This document shows positions 20,477 to 38,351 of a stretch of DNA of 64,000 nt, one piece after another. The position numbers and the translations under genes are program-made. The DNA comes from Pseudomonas jessenii (GTDB taxonomy: Bacteria; Pseudomonadota; Gammaproteobacteria; Pseudomonadales; Pseudomonadaceae). Under the pieces are notes generated by a model. It was not told the origin of the DNA. It did not search any database and worked only from the letters and a program-made list of their open reading frames with translations. The stretch lies in assembly GCF_002236115.1 (NCBI RefSeq), contig NZ_NIWT01000004.1, positions 496,001 to 560,000 on the forward strand, read 5' to 3'. Numbering within the stretch: position 1 is the first letter of the stretch; the number at the start of each line of letters is the position of its first letter.

Positions 20477-22852
20477 ATGAAACGTCTGCTGCTAACTGCG
20501 GTTCTCACCGTATTGATGATCGCCGAAGTTCACGCCGAGTCCTTCACTATCTCTGATATTCGCGTCAATGGCCTCCAGCGGGTCTCCGCGGGTAGCGTCT
20601 TTGGTGCTTTGCCGTTGAACGTCGGTGAACAGGCGGATGATCGTCGCCTGGTGGAATCCACTCGTGCGTTGTTCAAAACCGGTTTCTTTCAAGATATCCA
20701 GCTGGGCCGCGATGGCAACGTCCTGGTCATCACGGTAGTCGAGCGCCCGTCGGTCGCCAGTATCGAGATCGAAGGCAACAAGGCGATCTCTACCGAAGAC
20801 CTGATGAAAGGCCTCAAGCAATCCGGTCTGGCCGAAGGCGAGATCTTCCAGCGTGCCACCCTCGAAGGTGTGCGTAACGAGCTGCAACGTCAGTACGTCG
20901 CCCAGGGTCGCTACTCGGCTACCGTCGACACCGAAGTGGTGCCGCAGCCGCGTAACCGCGTCGGCCTGAAGGTCAACATCAACGAAGGCACCGTTGCGGC
21001 TATCCAGCACATCAACGTGGTGGGCAACACGGTCTTCCCTGACGAAGACCTGATCGACCTGTTCGAACTCAAGACCACCAACTGGTTGTCGTTCTTCAAG
21101 AACGACGACAAGTACGCCCGTGAAAAGCTGTCCGGTGACCTGGAGCGCCTGCGTTCCTACTATCTGGACCGTGGCTACATCAACATGGATATCGCTTCGA
21201 CTCAGGTCTCCATTACGCCAGACAAGAAACACGTCTACATCACCGTCAACGTCAACGAAGGCGAGAAGTACACCGTTCGTGACGTCAAGCTCAGCGGTGA
21301 CCTGAAAGTCCCTGAAGACCAGATCAAGTCCCTGTTGCTGGTGCAAAAAGGCCAGGTGTTCTCGCGCAAGCTGATGACCACCACCTCCGAACTGATCACC
21401 CGTCGCCTGGGTAACGAGGGTTACACCTTCGCCAACGTCAACGGTGTGCCTCAACCGCACGACGAAGATCACACCGTAGACATCCTGTTCGCGGTCGATC
21501 CGGGCAAGCGTGCCTACGTGAACCGCATCAACTTCCGTGGCAACACCAAGTCCGAAGACGAAGTGCTGCGTCGTGAAATGCGTCAGATGGAAGGCGGCTG
21601 GGCTTCCACTTACCTGATCGACCAATCCAAGACCCGTCTTGAACGTCTGGGCTTCTTCAAGGAAGTCAACGTTGAGACTCCGGCCGTGCCGGGTGTCGAT
21701 GACCAGGTGGACGTCAACTACAGCGTTGAAGAACAAGCCTCCGGTTCGATTACCGCCAGCGTCGGTTTCGCCCAGAGCGCCGGTCTGATCCTCGGTGGTT
21801 CGATCACCCAGAACAACTTCCTGGGTACCGGTAACAAGGTCAGCGTCGGCTTGACCAAAAGCGAATACCAGACCCGCTATAACTTCGGCTTTGTCGACCC
21901 CTACTGGACCGCCGATGGCGTGAGCCTGGGTTACAACGCGTTCTACCGTACGACTGACTATGACGAGCTCGATACTGACATCGCCAGCTACGCCGTAGAC
22001 AGCCTGGGTGCAGGCGTGAGCGTTGGCTACCCGATCAGCGAGACTTCGCGTCTGACCTTTGGCCTGACAGCTCAGCAGGACGAGATCAAGACAGGTGTGT
22101 ACACCGTTGACGAGATCTTCGACTTCGTTAACAAGGAAGGCGACAAGTACCTGAACTTCAAGGCTTCGGCCGGTTGGTCCGAGTCCACCCTGAACAAGGG
22201 TGTGCTCGCTACCCGTGGCCATTCCCAGAGCCTGGTGCTGGAATCCACGATTCCAGGCAGCGACCTGTCGTTCTTCAAGCTCGACTACCGTGGCCAGTTG
22301 TTCCAGCCATTGAGCGAGAACTACACCATGCGCCTGCACACCGAGCTGGGTTATGGCGATGGCTACGGGTCGACGGATGGCTTGCCATTCTATGAAAACT
22401 ACTATGCTGGTGGTTTCAACTCGGTTCGTGGCTTCAAGGACAGCACCCTGGGGCCTCGCAGTACACCAAGTACCGGCAAGAACCCTGGTACAGCGGTCGA
22501 CCCGGACCAGGATCCGCTGCCGTTCGGTGGTAACGTCCTGATCCAGGGTGGTGTGGAGGTTCTGTTCCCGCTGCCGTTCATCAAGGATCAACGCTCCCTG
22601 CGGACCTCGGTATTCTGGGATGTGGGTAACGTGTTCGATTCATCTTGCTCGGATACCACAAACGCGGATGGCTCGAAGTCCAACACCAAGTGCAACGATA
22701 TCAGTCTGAGCAACATGGCCAGTTCCGTCGGTGTGGGTGTGACCTGGGTCACCGCACTGGGTCCTCTGAGTTTCGCCTTGGCCATGCCAGTCAAGAAACC
22801 GGATGACGCTGAAACTCAAGTGTTCCAATTCTCTCTCGGCCAGACGTTCTAA
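20477..22852 (+). CDS. bamA: Outer membrane assembly factor BamA
   Basis: 791 residues. Signal peptide of about 20 residues (MKRLLLTAVLTVLMIAEVHA), five POTRA domains to about residue 420, then a 16-strand outer-membrane barrel with the VRGF lid motif (FNSVRGFKDSTLG) and a C-terminal Phe (FSLGQTF). It is the core of the Bam complex that inserts beta-barrel proteins. The start at 20477 follows AAGGAC and begins directly with the signal peptide; an upstream in-frame ATG adds nine residues that would spoil it. Confidence 0.98.
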   Translation: MKRLLLTAVLTVLMIAEVHAESFTISDIRVNGLQRVSAGSVFGALPLNVGEQADDRRLVESTRALFKTGFFQDIQLGRDGNVLVITVVERPSVASIEIEGNKAISTEDLMKGLKQSGLAEGEIFQRATLEGVRNELQRQYVAQGRYSATVDTEVVPQPRNRVGLKVNINEGTVAAIQHINVVGNTVFPDEDLIDLFELKTTNWLSFFKNDDKYAREKLSGDLERLRSYYLDRGYINMDIASTQVSITPDKKHVYITVNVNEGEKYTVRDVKLSGDLKVPEDQIKSLLLVQKGQVFSRKLMTTTSELITRRLGNEGYTFANVNGVPQPHDEDHTVDILFAVDPGKRAYVNRINFRGNTKSEDEVLRREMRQMEGGWASTYLIDQSKTRLERLGFFKEVNVETPAVPGVDDQVDVNYSVEEQASGSITASVGFAQSAGLILGGSITQNNFLGTGNKVSVGLTKSEYQTRYNFGFVDPYWTADGVSLGYNAFYRTTDYDELDTDIASYAVDSLGAGVSVGYPISETSRLTFGLTAQQDEIKTGVYTVDEIFDFVNKEGDKYLNFKASAGWSESTLNKGVLATRGHSQSLVLESTIPGSDLSFFKLDYRGQLFQPLSENYTMRLHTELGYGDGYGSTDGLPFYENYYAGGFNSVRGFKDSTLGPRSTPSTGKNPGTAVDPDQDPLPFGGNVLIQGGVEVLFPLPFIKDQRSLRTSVFWDVGNVFDSSCSDTTNADGSKSNTKCNDISLSNMASSVGVGVTWVTALGPLSFALAMPVKKPDDAETQVFQFSLGQTF

Positions 22853-22897
22853 GCGTCTGACCCAAGATAACGACAATGAATTTTGTAGGGGTGCATC

Positions 22898-23401
22898 GTG
22901 CGTAAGTTGACTCAATTGGTTCTCCTGGCCAGCGTACTGGTCGCTGGTCCGGCGTTCGCCGACATGAAAATTGCTGTTCTGAACTATCAGATGGCTCTGC
23001 TGGAGTCCGATGCGGCCAAGAAATACGCCGTGGATGCCGAGAAGAAGTTCGGTCCTCAGCTGACGAAGCTCAAGACGCTGGAAAGCAGCGCCAAGGGCAT
23101 TCAGGACCGTCTGATGGCCGGTGGCGACAAAATGCAGCAGGGCGAGCGCGAGCGTCTGGAGCTTGAATTCAAGCAAAAGGCCCGTGACTTCCAGTTCCAG
23201 TCCAAGGAGCTGAACGAAGCCAAAGCCGTTGCCGACCGTGAAATGCTGAAGCAGCTCAAGCCGAAACTGGACAGCGCTGTGGAAGAAGTCATCAAGAAAG
23301 GTGCTTTTGACCTGGTCTTCGAGCGTGGCGCAGTGATTGATGTCAAGCCTCAGTACGACATCACTCGCCAGGTTATCGAGCGCATGAATCAGCTGAAGTA
23401 A
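22898..23401 (+). CDS. skp: Periplasmic chaperone Skp/OmpH
   Basis: 167-residue OmpH-family protein with a signal peptide ending AGPAFA (residue 21) and a long charged coiled-coil body rich in Lys, Glu and Gln. It carries unfolded outer-membrane proteins to BamA. It lies between bamA and lpxD as in most gammaproteobacteria. Confidence 0.95.
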   Translation: MRKLTQLVLLASVLVAGPAFADMKIAVLNYQMALLESDAAKKYAVDAEKKFGPQLTKLKTLESSAKGIQDRLMAGGDKMQQGERERLELEFKQKARDFQFQSKELNEAKAVADREMLKQLKPKLDSAVEEVIKKGAFDLVFERGAVIDVKPQYDITRQVIERMNQLK

Positions 23402-23403
23402 CT

Positions 23404-24459
23404 ATGACAGCGACTATAAAGCTCGGCCAATTGGCCGAGTTCCTCGGCGCCACGCTACGTGGCGACCCGGAGAAAGAAATTACTGGGCTAGCCACTTTGC
23501 AAGAGGCTGGCCCAGCTCAGTTGAGCTTTCTCGCAAACCCTCAATACCGTAAGTACCTGGCAGATAGTCAGGCCGCAGCTCTGTTACTGAAGGCTGCTGA
23601 TGCTGAAGGTTTTGCCGGTAATGCGCTGATGGTGCCTGATCCGTATCTGGCCTACGCGCGCGTTTCCCACCTGTTCGATCCAAAGCCGAAAGCGGCTGCC
23701 GGCATTCACCCGACAGCCGTTGTGGCCGAGGACGCGGTGGTTGACCCGGCTGCGAGTATTGGTGCCTTTGCGGTGATCGAAAGCGCGGCACGTATTGCTG
23801 CGGGTGTGACCATCGGTGCGCATTGCTTCATCGGTGCCCGTTGCGAAATTGGCGAAGGCGGCTGGCTGGCCCCGCGGGTCACGCTGTACCACGACGTGCG
23901 CATCGGCAAGCGTGTGGTCATTCAGTCAGGTGCCGTGCTTGGTGGCGAAGGTTTCGGTTTTGCCAATGAGAAAGGTGTCTGGCAGAAAATTGCCCAGATC
24001 GGTGGTGTGTTGGTCGGTGACGATGTGGAGATTGGTGTGAATACCGCTATCGACCGCGGCGCATTGGCCGATACCGTTCTCGGTAATGGTGTGAAGCTCG
24101 ACAACCAGATCCAGATCGCCCACAACGTTCAGGTCGGTGATCACACCGCCATGGCCGCCTGCGTCGGGATCTCCGGCAGCACCAAAATCGGCAAGCATTG
24201 CATGCTCGCTGGCGGTGTAGGGCTGGTGGGGCATATCGAAATTTGCGACAACGTTTTCATCACCGGGATGACCATGGTGACCCACTCGATTACCGAAAAG
24301 GGTTCCTATTCTTCCGGAACGGCAATGCAGCCAGCAGCCGAATGGCGCAAAAGCGCGGCTCGCATCCGTCAGCTCGATGACATCGCGCGGCGCCTGCGAC
24401 AGCTGGAAAAGCGTGTAGGGGAAGTGACCCCTGACGGTAATGCTTCATCAGATGGCTGA
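23404..24459 (+). CDS. lpxD: UDP-3-O-(3-hydroxyacyl)glucosamine N-acyltransferase LpxD
   Basis: Third step of lipid A synthesis. 351 residues: an N-terminal uridine-binding domain, about ten hexapeptide repeats forming a left-handed beta-helix (from [23 protein letters not shown] onward, split [21 protein letters not shown]), with the catalytic His region in [20 protein letters not shown] ([16 protein letters not shown]), and a C-terminal helical tail. Two bases separate it from skp. Confidence 0.97.
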   Translation: MTATIKLGQLAEFLGATLRGDPEKEITGLATLQEAGPAQLSFLANPQYRKYLADSQAAALLLKAADAEGFAGNALMVPDPYLAYARVSHLFDPKPKAAAGIHPTAVVAEDAVVDPAASIGAFAVIESAARIAAGVTIGAHCFIGARCEIGEGGWLAPRVTLYHDVRIGKRVVIQSGAVLGGEGFGFANEKGVWQKIAQIGGVLVGDDVEIGVNTAIDRGALADTVLGNGVKLDNQIQIAHNVQVGDHTAMAACVGISGSTKIGKHCMLAGGVGLVGHIEICDNVFITGMTMVTHSITEKGSYSSGTAMQPAAEWRKSAARIRQLDDIARRLRQLEKRVGEVTPDGNASSDG

Positions 24460-24567
24460 TACCATTTCCATATCAAGTGTGCACAGCCGTTAGACTGCTT
24501 GCTTGATTTGCTAGAGGGGCGTGTGTCAGTCGCGCGCTCCCAATCTTTACATAGGCTTCCCCCCGAA

Positions 24568-25008
24568 ATGATGGACATCAACGAGATTCGCGAATACCTG
24601 CCTCACCGTTACCCGTTCCTGCTGGTGGACCGGGTAGTGGAGCTGGATGTTGAAGGCAAGCGCATTCGCGCCTACAAGAATGTCAGCATCAATGAACCGT
24701 TCTTCAATGGTCACTTCCCTGCGCATCCAATCATGCCGGGCGTATTGATCATCGAAGCAATGGCTCAGGCTGCCGGGATCCTTGGTTTCAAAATGCTCGA
24801 CGTGAAACCGGCTGACGGCACGCTCTATTACTTCGTCGGGTCCGACAAGCTGCGCTTCCGCCAGCCGGTTTTGCCGGGCGATCAGCTGATCCTTGAGGCC
24901 AAGTTCATCAGCTGCAAGCGTCAGATCTGGAAGTTCGAGTGCCAGGCTTCGGTCGATGGCAAGCCTGTCTGCTCGGCTGAAATCATCTGTGCGGAACGCA
25001 AGCTATGA
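24568..25008 (+). CDS. fabZ: 3-hydroxyacyl-ACP dehydratase FabZ
   Basis: Hot-dog fold dehydratase of 146 residues acting on 3-hydroxyacyl-ACP in fatty acid elongation. The active-site motif [21 protein letters not shown] ([14 protein letters not shown]) holds the catalytic His and the following Glu. Start taken at [11 protein letters not shown] to match the family; the frame is open further upstream, but without homology. Stop overlaps lpxA (ATGA). Confidence 0.96.
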   Translation: MMDINEIREYLPHRYPFLLVDRVVELDVEGKRIRAYKNVSINEPFFNGHFPAHPIMPGVLIIEAMAQAAGILGFKMLDVKPADGTLYYFVGSDKLRFRQPVLPGDQLILEAKFISCKRQIWKFECQASVDGKPVCSAEIICAERKL

Positions 25009-25781
25009 GTTTGATTGACCCTCGTGCAATCATCGATCCGACAGCCGTTCTGGCTGACGGCGTCGAGGTCGGCCCGTGGTCGATCGTCGGCGCAGGTGTG
25101 GAAATCGGCGAGGGGACAGTCATCGGGCCGCACGTGATTCTCAAGGGCCCGACCCGAATCGGTAAGCACAATCGCATCTACCAGTTTTCCTCGGTGGGCG
25201 AAGACACACCCGACCTGAAGTACAAGGGCGAGGAAACCCGCCTGGTGATCGGTGATCACAACGTCATCCGTGAAGGCGTGACGATTCACCGTGGCACCAT
25301 CCAGGACCGCTCGGAAACGACCCTGGGCGACCACAATCTGATCATGGCCTATGCCCACATAGGCCACGACAGCGTTATCGGCAACCATTGCATCCTGGTG
25401 AACAACACCGCACTGGCGGGCCATGTGCATGTGGAAGACTGGGCGATCCTTTCCGGTTTTACCCTGGTTCACCAGTATTGCCACATTGGCGCCCACAGCT
25501 TTTCAGGTATGGGTACAGCGATCGGCAAGGATGTTCCTGCGTATGTCACGGTGTTCGGCAACCCTGCCGAAGCCCGGAGCATGAACTTCGAGGGCATGCG
25601 CCGTCGGGGCTTCAGCGAAGATGCGATTCACGCGCTGCGTCGTGCCTACAAGGTGGTGTACCGCCAGGGCCTGACCGTGGAGCAGGCGCTCGCCGAACTG
25701 GCGGAGCCTTCTGCGCAGTTCCCGGAAGTAGCGGTGTTCCGTGACTCCATCCAGTCTTCGACCCGCGGCATCACCCGCTAA
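25005..25781 (+). CDS. lpxA: UDP-N-acetylglucosamine acyltransferase LpxA
   Basis: First step of lipid A synthesis: 3-hydroxyacyl transfer to UDP-GlcNAc. 258 residues, N-terminal hexapeptide beta-helix, catalytic His near 125 in [18 protein letters not shown] ([10 protein letters not shown]), and the C-terminal helical bundle. The conserved GMRRRGFS lies near residue 200. Coupled to fabZ and followed two bases later by lpxB. Confidence 0.97.
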   Translation: MSLIDPRAIIDPTAVLADGVEVGPWSIVGAGVEIGEGTVIGPHVILKGPTRIGKHNRIYQFSSVGEDTPDLKYKGEETRLVIGDHNVIREGVTIHRGTIQDRSETTLGDHNLIMAYAHIGHDSVIGNHCILVNNTALAGHVHVEDWAILSGFTLVHQYCHIGAHSFSGMGTAIGKDVPAYVTVFGNPAEARSMNFEGMRRRGFSEDAIHALRRAYKVVYRQGLTVEQALAELAEPSAQFPEVAVFRDSIQSSTRGITR

Positions 25782-25783
25782 CC

Positions 25784-26914
25784 ATGGCCAATCTGCGTAT
25801 TGCGCTGGTAGCAGGTGAGGCTTCCGGTGACATTCTGGGTGCGGGTCTCATGCGCGCGCTCAAGGCTCGCCACCCGGCGGTCGAGTTCATCGGTGTCGGT
25901 GGTCCGTTGATGCAGGCTGAAGGCCTGACCTCGTATTTTCCGATGGAGCGTCTGTCCGTCATGGGCCTGGTGGAAGTGCTGGGCCGATTGCGCGAGTTGC
26001 TGGCTCGGCGCAAGAAGCTGGTCGCCGACCTGATCGACGCGAAACCCGATGTATTCATCGGTATCGACGCGCCGGACTTCAACCTCAATATCGAACTCAA
26101 GCTGCGCCAGGCCGGGATCAAGACGGTGCATTACGTCAGCCCGTCGGTTTGGGCCTGGCGTCAGAAACGCGTGCTGAAGATTCGCGAAGGCTGCGACCTG
26201 ATGCTCACGCTGTTCCCGTTCGAAGCCAGATTCTACGAAGAGAAAGGCGTGCCGGTGCGTTTCGTCGGCCATACCCTGGCCGATGCCATTCCACTGCAAG
26301 CCGATCGCGCTGCTGCGCGGGCCGAACTCGGTTTGCCTGACGGGCCGCTGGTGGCGTTGATGCCAGGCAGCCGTGGCGGTGAAGTTGGCCGGCTCGGTTC
26401 ATTGTTTCTCGATACGGCGCAGCGCCTGCGTGCGTTGCGCCCGGGGGTGCGGTTTGTCATGCCGTGCGCCAGCGCGCAACGTCGCGCACAGCTCGAAGAA
26501 CTGTTGGCCGGTCGCGATCTGCCGCTGACCCTGCTCGACGGGCAATCTCATCTGGCCCTGGCAGCGTGCGATGCGGTGTTGATTGCCTCCGGTACCGCGA
26601 CGCTTGAAGCGTTGCTGTACAAGCGACCGATGGTGGTCGCCTATCGCCTGGCGCCGCTGACGTTCTGGATTCTCAAGCGCATGGTGAAAAGCCCCTACAT
26701 TTCGTTGCCGAACCTGTTGGCCCAACGTCTGTTGGTGCCCGAGTTGTTGCAGGACGATGCCACGGTCGAAGCGCTGGCCCAGACCTTGTCGCCACTGATC
26801 GAGGATGGGGAAGAGCAGACCCGCGGTTTTGACGAGATTCACCGGACCCTGCGTCTGGATGCCTCCAACCAGGCTGCGGACGCAGTGCTGAACCTGATCG
26901 GCCAAGTAAAATGA
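25784..26914 (+). CDS. lpxB: Lipid A disaccharide synthase LpxB
   Basis: GT19 glycosyltransferase (376 residues) joining UDP-2,3-diacylglucosamine and lipid X at the inner membrane. [14 protein letters not shown] at residues 10-23 and the C-terminal donor-binding [21 protein letters not shown] ([10 protein letters not shown] / KRPMVVAYR) are characteristic. Its stop overlaps the rnhB start. Confidence 0.97.
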   Translation: MANLRIALVAGEASGDILGAGLMRALKARHPAVEFIGVGGPLMQAEGLTSYFPMERLSVMGLVEVLGRLRELLARRKKLVADLIDAKPDVFIGIDAPDFNLNIELKLRQAGIKTVHYVSPSVWAWRQKRVLKIREGCDLMLTLFPFEARFYEEKGVPVRFVGHTLADAIPLQADRAAARAELGLPDGPLVALMPGSRGGEVGRLGSLFLDTAQRLRALRPGVRFVMPCASAQRRAQLEELLAGRDLPLTLLDGQSHLALAACDAVLIASGTATLEALLYKRPMVVAYRLAPLTFWILKRMVKSPYISLPNLLAQRLLVPELLQDDATVEALAQTLSPLIEDGEEQTRGFDEIHRTLRLDASNQAADAVLNLIGQVK

Positions 26915-27552
26915 GTAAAACGAATATGCAGATGGGGCTGGATTTCACCTTGGTCGCTGAAATCGAAGAGTTGGTTGCCGGTGTCGATGAGGTGGGTCGC
27001 GGCCCGCTCTGTGGTGCGGTGGTGACAGCGGCGGTGATCCTCGATCCGAACCGCCCGATCCTCGGCCTGAATGACTCGAAGAAGCTCACCGAAGCCCGTC
27101 GCGAAAAGCTCTACGACGAAATCTGCGAAAAAGCCCTGAGCTGGTGCATCGCTCGCGCCGAAGTCGAAGAAATCGACGAACTGAATATCCTGAACGCCAC
27201 CATGTTGGCCATGCAGCGCGCGGTCGCCGGGCTGCACGTTCAGCCGAAGCTGGCGATGATCGACGGCAATCGTTGCCCGAAACTGCCGATGCGCTCCGAA
27301 GCCGTGGTCAAGGGCGATAGCAAGGTTCCAGCCATCGCCGCCGCATCGATTCTGGCCAAGGTCAGCCGTGATCGTGAAATGGCCGCGTTCGAATTGATCT
27401 ACCCGGGTTACGGCATCGGCGGGCACAAAGGCTACCCGACGCCTGTTCATCTGGAAGCGCTGGCACGGCTTGGGCCGACCCCGATTCATCGGCGTTCGTT
27501 TGCCCCGGTGCGGCTGGCGTATGAGGCGCTAGAGAGCGCCGTAGAGAGTTAG
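26911..27552 (+). CDS. rnhB: Ribonuclease HII
   Basis: Removes single ribonucleotides from DNA by cutting 5' of an rNMP in duplex DNA. 213 residues with [12 protein letters not shown] (first Asp and Glu of the DEDD site and the GRG hallmark), LNDSKKL and the third Asp in MIDGN. The start at 26911 uses the ATGA overlap with lpxB; a start at MQMGLDF five codons on is also possible. Confidence 0.95.
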   Translation: MSKTNMQMGLDFTLVAEIEELVAGVDEVGRGPLCGAVVTAAVILDPNRPILGLNDSKKLTEARREKLYDEICEKALSWCIARAEVEEIDELNILNATMLAMQRAVAGLHVQPKLAMIDGNRCPKLPMRSEAVVKGDSKVPAIAAASILAKVSRDREMAAFELIYPGYGIGGHKGYPTPVHLEALARLGPTPIHRRSFAPVRLAYEALESAVES

Positions 27553-27574
27553 TCGCAAGGCTGATTTTTTTTAC

Positions 27575-27604
27575 CAAGGCCCGGTACAATCCGGGCCTTG
27601 TTGT
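27575..27604 (+). terminator. Hairpin between rnhB and dnaE
   Basis: CAAGGCCCGG and CCGGGCCTTG pair perfectly across TACAAT, then TTGT follows. It lies 23 bases after rnhB and 26 before the dnaE start. The T-tract is short, so termination may be partial. Confidence 0.65.
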
Positions 27605-27629
27605 CTTCATGTTTATAGACAGGATCACT

Positions 27630-31151
<3,522 letters not shown>

Positions 31152-31290
31152 CGGTCAGTGCTATCAGATTGCCCTGACCTTGACCTGAATTTTTAATCTC
31201 GACCTCAACGCGCCTGTCCCTTAAGGTAGGGCGCGAATAGACAACCGGCCGGCCCAAGAACCCTTGGGACTCGACCCAAGACGGACGCCT

Positions 31291-32238
31291 ATGAACCCGA
31301 ATTTTCTAGATTTCGAACAGCCGATCGCCGACCTGCAAGCCAAGATCGAAGAGTTGCGCTTGGTCGGTAATGACAATTCGCTGAATATCGGCGATGAGAT
31401 CTCCCGCCTGCAGGACAAGAGCAAAACGCTGACCGAAGACATCTTCGGCAAGCTGACCAGCTGGCAGATCGCACGTCTGGCGCGTCACCCGAAACGTCCG
31501 TATACCCTGGACTACATCGAACACATCTTCACCGAGTTCGACGAACTGCACGGTGACCGTCACTTCTCGGACGACGCTGCCATCGTTGGCGGTATTGCCC
31601 GTCTGGACGACAAGCCGGTGATGATCATCGGTCACCAGAAAGGCCGTGAAGTGCGCGAGAAAGTTCGCCGCAATTTCGGCATGCCGCGTCCGGAAGGCTA
31701 CCGCAAGGCTTGCCGCCTGATGGAAATGGCCGAACGTTTCAAAATGCCGATCCTGACCTTCATCGACACTCCGGGCGCTTACCCTGGCATTGACGCTGAA
31801 GAGCGCAACCAGAGCGAAGCGATTGCCTGGAACCTGCGAGTGATGGCCCGCCTGAAAACCCCAATCATCGCCACCGTGATCGGTGAGGGTGGTTCCGGTG
31901 GTGCGCTGGCGATCGGCGTCTGCGACCAGTTGAACATGCTGCAATACTCGACCTACGCGGTGATTTCGCCGGAAGGTTGCGCTTCGATTCTGTGGAAAAC
32001 CTCCGAGAAGGCACCGGATGCCGCAGAGGCGATGGGCATCACCGCCGAGCGCCTCAAAGGCCTGGGCATCGTGGACAAGGTGATTGGCGAGCCACTGGGC
32101 GGCGCGCACCGCGATCCGGCCGCTGCAGCCGCATCGATCCGCGCCGAGCTGAGCTCGCAACTGGCGATGCTGAAGAAGTTCGATAACGACGCGCTGCTCA
32201 AGCGCCGCTACGATCGACTGATGAGCTACGGTCTCTAA
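31291..32238 (+). CDS. accA: Acetyl-CoA carboxylase carboxyltransferase subunit alpha
   Basis: 315-residue carboxyltransferase alpha subunit. With AccD it moves the carboxyl group from biotin-AccB to acetyl-CoA, giving malonyl-CoA. Crotonase-like core with [19 protein letters not shown] and [14 protein letters not shown]. The start is at [12 protein letters not shown]; an earlier in-frame ATG (31264) gives a non-conserved extension. Confidence 0.97.
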   Translation: MNPNFLDFEQPIADLQAKIEELRLVGNDNSLNIGDEISRLQDKSKTLTEDIFGKLTSWQIARLARHPKRPYTLDYIEHIFTEFDELHGDRHFSDDAAIVGGIARLDDKPVMIIGHQKGREVREKVRRNFGMPRPEGYRKACRLMEMAERFKMPILTFIDTPGAYPGIDAEERNQSEAIAWNLRVMARLKTPIIATVIGEGGSGGALAIGVCDQLNMLQYSTYAVISPEGCASILWKTSEKAPDAAEAMGITAERLKGLGIVDKVIGEPLGGAHRDPAAAAASIRAELSSQLAMLKKFDNDALLKRRYDRLMSYGL

Positions 32239-32256
32239 GCCGTACACGCAGTGCCC

Positions 32257-32348
32257 ATGTGGGATCGAGCTTGCTCGCGATGAGGGTATGACAGTCGACG
32301 AATCTGTTGAATGTCAGGCCGCTATCGCGAGCAAGCTCGATCCCACAT
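32257..32348. repeat. REP pair, inverted (GCGAT ends inward)
   Basis: ATGTGGGATCGAGC-TTGCTCGCGATGA and GCTATCGCGAGC-AAGCTCGATCCCACAT, about 37 bases apart, between accA and tilS. It uses the ATCGAGC variant in place of AGCGAGC found in the other pairs. Confidence 0.85.
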
Positions 32349-32371
32349 TTGATTTATGCAAGGTGATGGAT

Positions 32372-33700
32372 ATGAGTCGGTCCAATATTGATCTGCCCGC
32401 CAGACTCTTGTTGAATCTTGCCTCGTGGCGCAATGCTGCGACCTGGCGCATCGCCTTCTCCGGCGGCCTCGACTCCACTGTCCTGCTGCACCTTCTGGCA
32501 ACACTCTCCAAAACCGAATACCTGCCGACGCTCAACGCCATCCATGTTCATCACGGCCTTCAAGCCGTAGCCGATACGTGGCCGGAACATTGTCGTGCCG
32601 TGTGCGCTGTGCTGGGCGTGCCGCTGCAAGTGGTTCGCGTGCAGGTGCAACCGGGTGCCAGCCTTGAACGAGCAGCTCGGGATGCGCGGTATCACGCCTT
32701 CACTGAAGCCCTTCAGGCCAACGAAGTGCTGCTGACGGCTCAGCATCGCGACGATCAGGCGGAAACGCTGCTGTTTCGCTTGTTGCGCGGAGCGGGCGTG
32801 CGCGGATTGTCCGGGATGCCGCGTCAGCGCCCTTTGGGCAAGGGGCATTTGCTGCGGCCAATGCTTGATGTCACGCGGGCTGAGTTGGAGGCTTATGCCA
32901 GTGCACATGACTTGAGCTGGATCGAAGATCCCTCGAACCAGGATCGGCAGTACTCGCGCAATTACCTTAGGCATCAAGTCTTGCCGGTGCTGATCCAGCG
33001 CTGGCCGCAAGCGGTGGCGACCATGGCCCGCAGCGCGACGCATTTGAATGAGGCGCAAGGACTGCTCGAAGAACTGGCGGACATGGATTTGCGTGAGGCC
33101 AGCTCTGCCAGTGAGTTTGCCTGGCTGGGCTTGCGGTCGCTTGAGCTGGCGCCGCTTGCGCATTTGTCTGATGCCCGGCAGCGCAATGCCTTGAGTCATT
33201 GGCTCGAACCGCTGACCCGCTTGCCGGACACTGACCATTGGTCGGGTTGGGAGGATTTGCGCGATGCCACCGGCGATGCCTGCCCGGTGTGGCGGCTGGC
33301 CGATGGCGAACTGCATCGGGCGGGCGGACGGATCTGGTGGCTGTCCGGCCACTGGCTGAGGCCTCTGCCCGGCGCCGGGGTGTGGCTGGATCCGGCTTCA
33401 CCGCTGGCTATCCCGGGCAACGGCGTGCTTTCGCTGACCGGGCAAATCCCCGATGGCCCGCTGCATATCCGCTATCGTGAAGGGGGAGAGGTCATGGCAT
33501 TGCCAGGCCGCGGCCATAGGGACCTGAAACGTTTGCTCAATGAAAGCGCTGTACCGTCCTTCGTACGCGGCAGATTGCCGCTGCTCTACAAAGACGGGCA
33601 ACTGCTGGCGGTAGCGAACCTCAAGGGGCTCGATGGTGGTGCACTCGGCGACTGGCATTTGCATTGGCAGCCACTGAACGAAGATCAAGGTTTGAGCTGA
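32372..33700 (+). CDS. tilS: tRNA(Ile)-lysidine synthetase TilS
   Basis: Adds lysine to C34 of the CAU-anticodon tRNA-Ile2, changing it to read AUA. 442 residues with the PP-loop SGGLDSTVLLHLL near residue 30, LTAQHRDDQAETLLFRLLRG (LTAQHRDDQAETLLF), and two C-terminal lysidine domains. The start at 32372 is chosen because AAGGTG then lies six bases upstream. An open frame extends back into the REP pair but has no family match. Confidence 0.95.
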   Translation: MSRSNIDLPARLLLNLASWRNAATWRIAFSGGLDSTVLLHLLATLSKTEYLPTLNAIHVHHGLQAVADTWPEHCRAVCAVLGVPLQVVRVQVQPGASLERAARDARYHAFTEALQANEVLLTAQHRDDQAETLLFRLLRGAGVRGLSGMPRQRPLGKGHLLRPMLDVTRAELEAYASAHDLSWIEDPSNQDRQYSRNYLRHQVLPVLIQRWPQAVATMARSATHLNEAQGLLEELADMDLREASSASEFAWLGLRSLELAPLAHLSDARQRNALSHWLEPLTRLPDTDHWSGWEDLRDATGDACPVWRLADGELHRAGGRIWWLSGHWLRPLPGAGVWLDPASPLAIPGNGVLSLTGQIPDGPLHIRYREGGEVMALPGRGHRDLKRLLNESAVPSFVRGRLPLLYKDGQLLAVANLKGLDGGALGDWHLHWQPLNEDQGLS

Positions 33701-33953
33701 AAGGGGCTTTCCGGTAGACTACGCTCCCTTCTTGATACAACTTCTGTGGATTCGCCTGAATTGCAGGAGTTGCCGATTACCAAGCAGTCTTTGCTGGGCG
33801 ATTCCAAAAAATGTGTAGCGAGCAACGAACCGGTGTTTCATTTTCCGGTCTGTCCCAACGCGGCGGTTTTTTCGAAAGGTGCACTGTGATTAATGCAGGT
33901 GATCGGGGGCTTCGGCCTTCCTTCGCTTTCCCCGGCGGCTCGGACCGCTTTAA

Positions 33954-36457
<2,504 letters not shown>

Positions 36458-36475
36458 TCCTCAATTCTCCGGTAA

Positions 36476-37903
<1,428 letters not shown>

Positions 37904-37985
37904 GCGGTAACTGGTAAAAAGACACCGGATTGTGTCGGAAAAATCGCTACAGCGACGTTTTTGCCACTAATCTGATGCCTTATAT

Positions 37986-38015
37986 GCACAAGCCTGGTTC
38001 TTCCAGGCTTCGTGC
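37986..38015 (+). terminator. Strong hairpin between eno and ftsB
   Basis: GCAC-AAGCCTGG, loop TTCTT, CCAGGCTT-C-GTGC: a 12-bp stem with one bulge. It lacks a T-tract, so it may be an RNA-stability element or a Rho-dependent site rather than an intrinsic terminator. A weaker dyad (GACAC / GTGTC) lies at 37921-37936. Confidence 0.4.
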
Positions 38016-38072
38016 TATCAGAAGCTTCACGTTTGGCATGGCTGTCTTTTTTCACTGGATACCTGATATTCG

Positions 38073-38351
38073 ATGCGCAGTCCCAATTGGTTGTTCCTCA
38101 TCCTGCTTTTGTTGCTGGCTGGCCTGCAGTACCGCCTGTGGGTGGGAAATGGCAGTCTGGCGCAAGTGGCCGAGTTGACTCAGCAGATTGCGGATCAGCA
38201 GGCTGAGAACCAGGCATTGCTGGAACGCAACCGGGTGATGGACGCCGAGGTCAGTGAGTTGAAAAAGGGCATGGAGACCGTCGAAGAACGGGCTCGTCAT
38301 GAGTTGGGTATGGTCAAGGACGGTGAAACCCTTTACCAGTTGGCCCAATGA
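38073..38351 (+). CDS. ftsB: Cell division protein FtsB
   Basis: 92-residue bitopic inner-membrane protein of the FtsQLB complex that activates septal peptidoglycan synthesis. A membrane helix WLFLILLLLLAGLQYRLW at residues 6-23 is followed by a Gln/Glu-rich coiled coil. Its stop overlaps the ispD start (ATGA), the order found across gammaproteobacteria. Confidence 0.95.
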   Translation: MRSPNWLFLILLLLLAGLQYRLWVGNGSLAQVAELTQQIADQQAENQALLERNRVMDAEVSELKKGMETVEERARHELGMVKDGETLYQLAQ

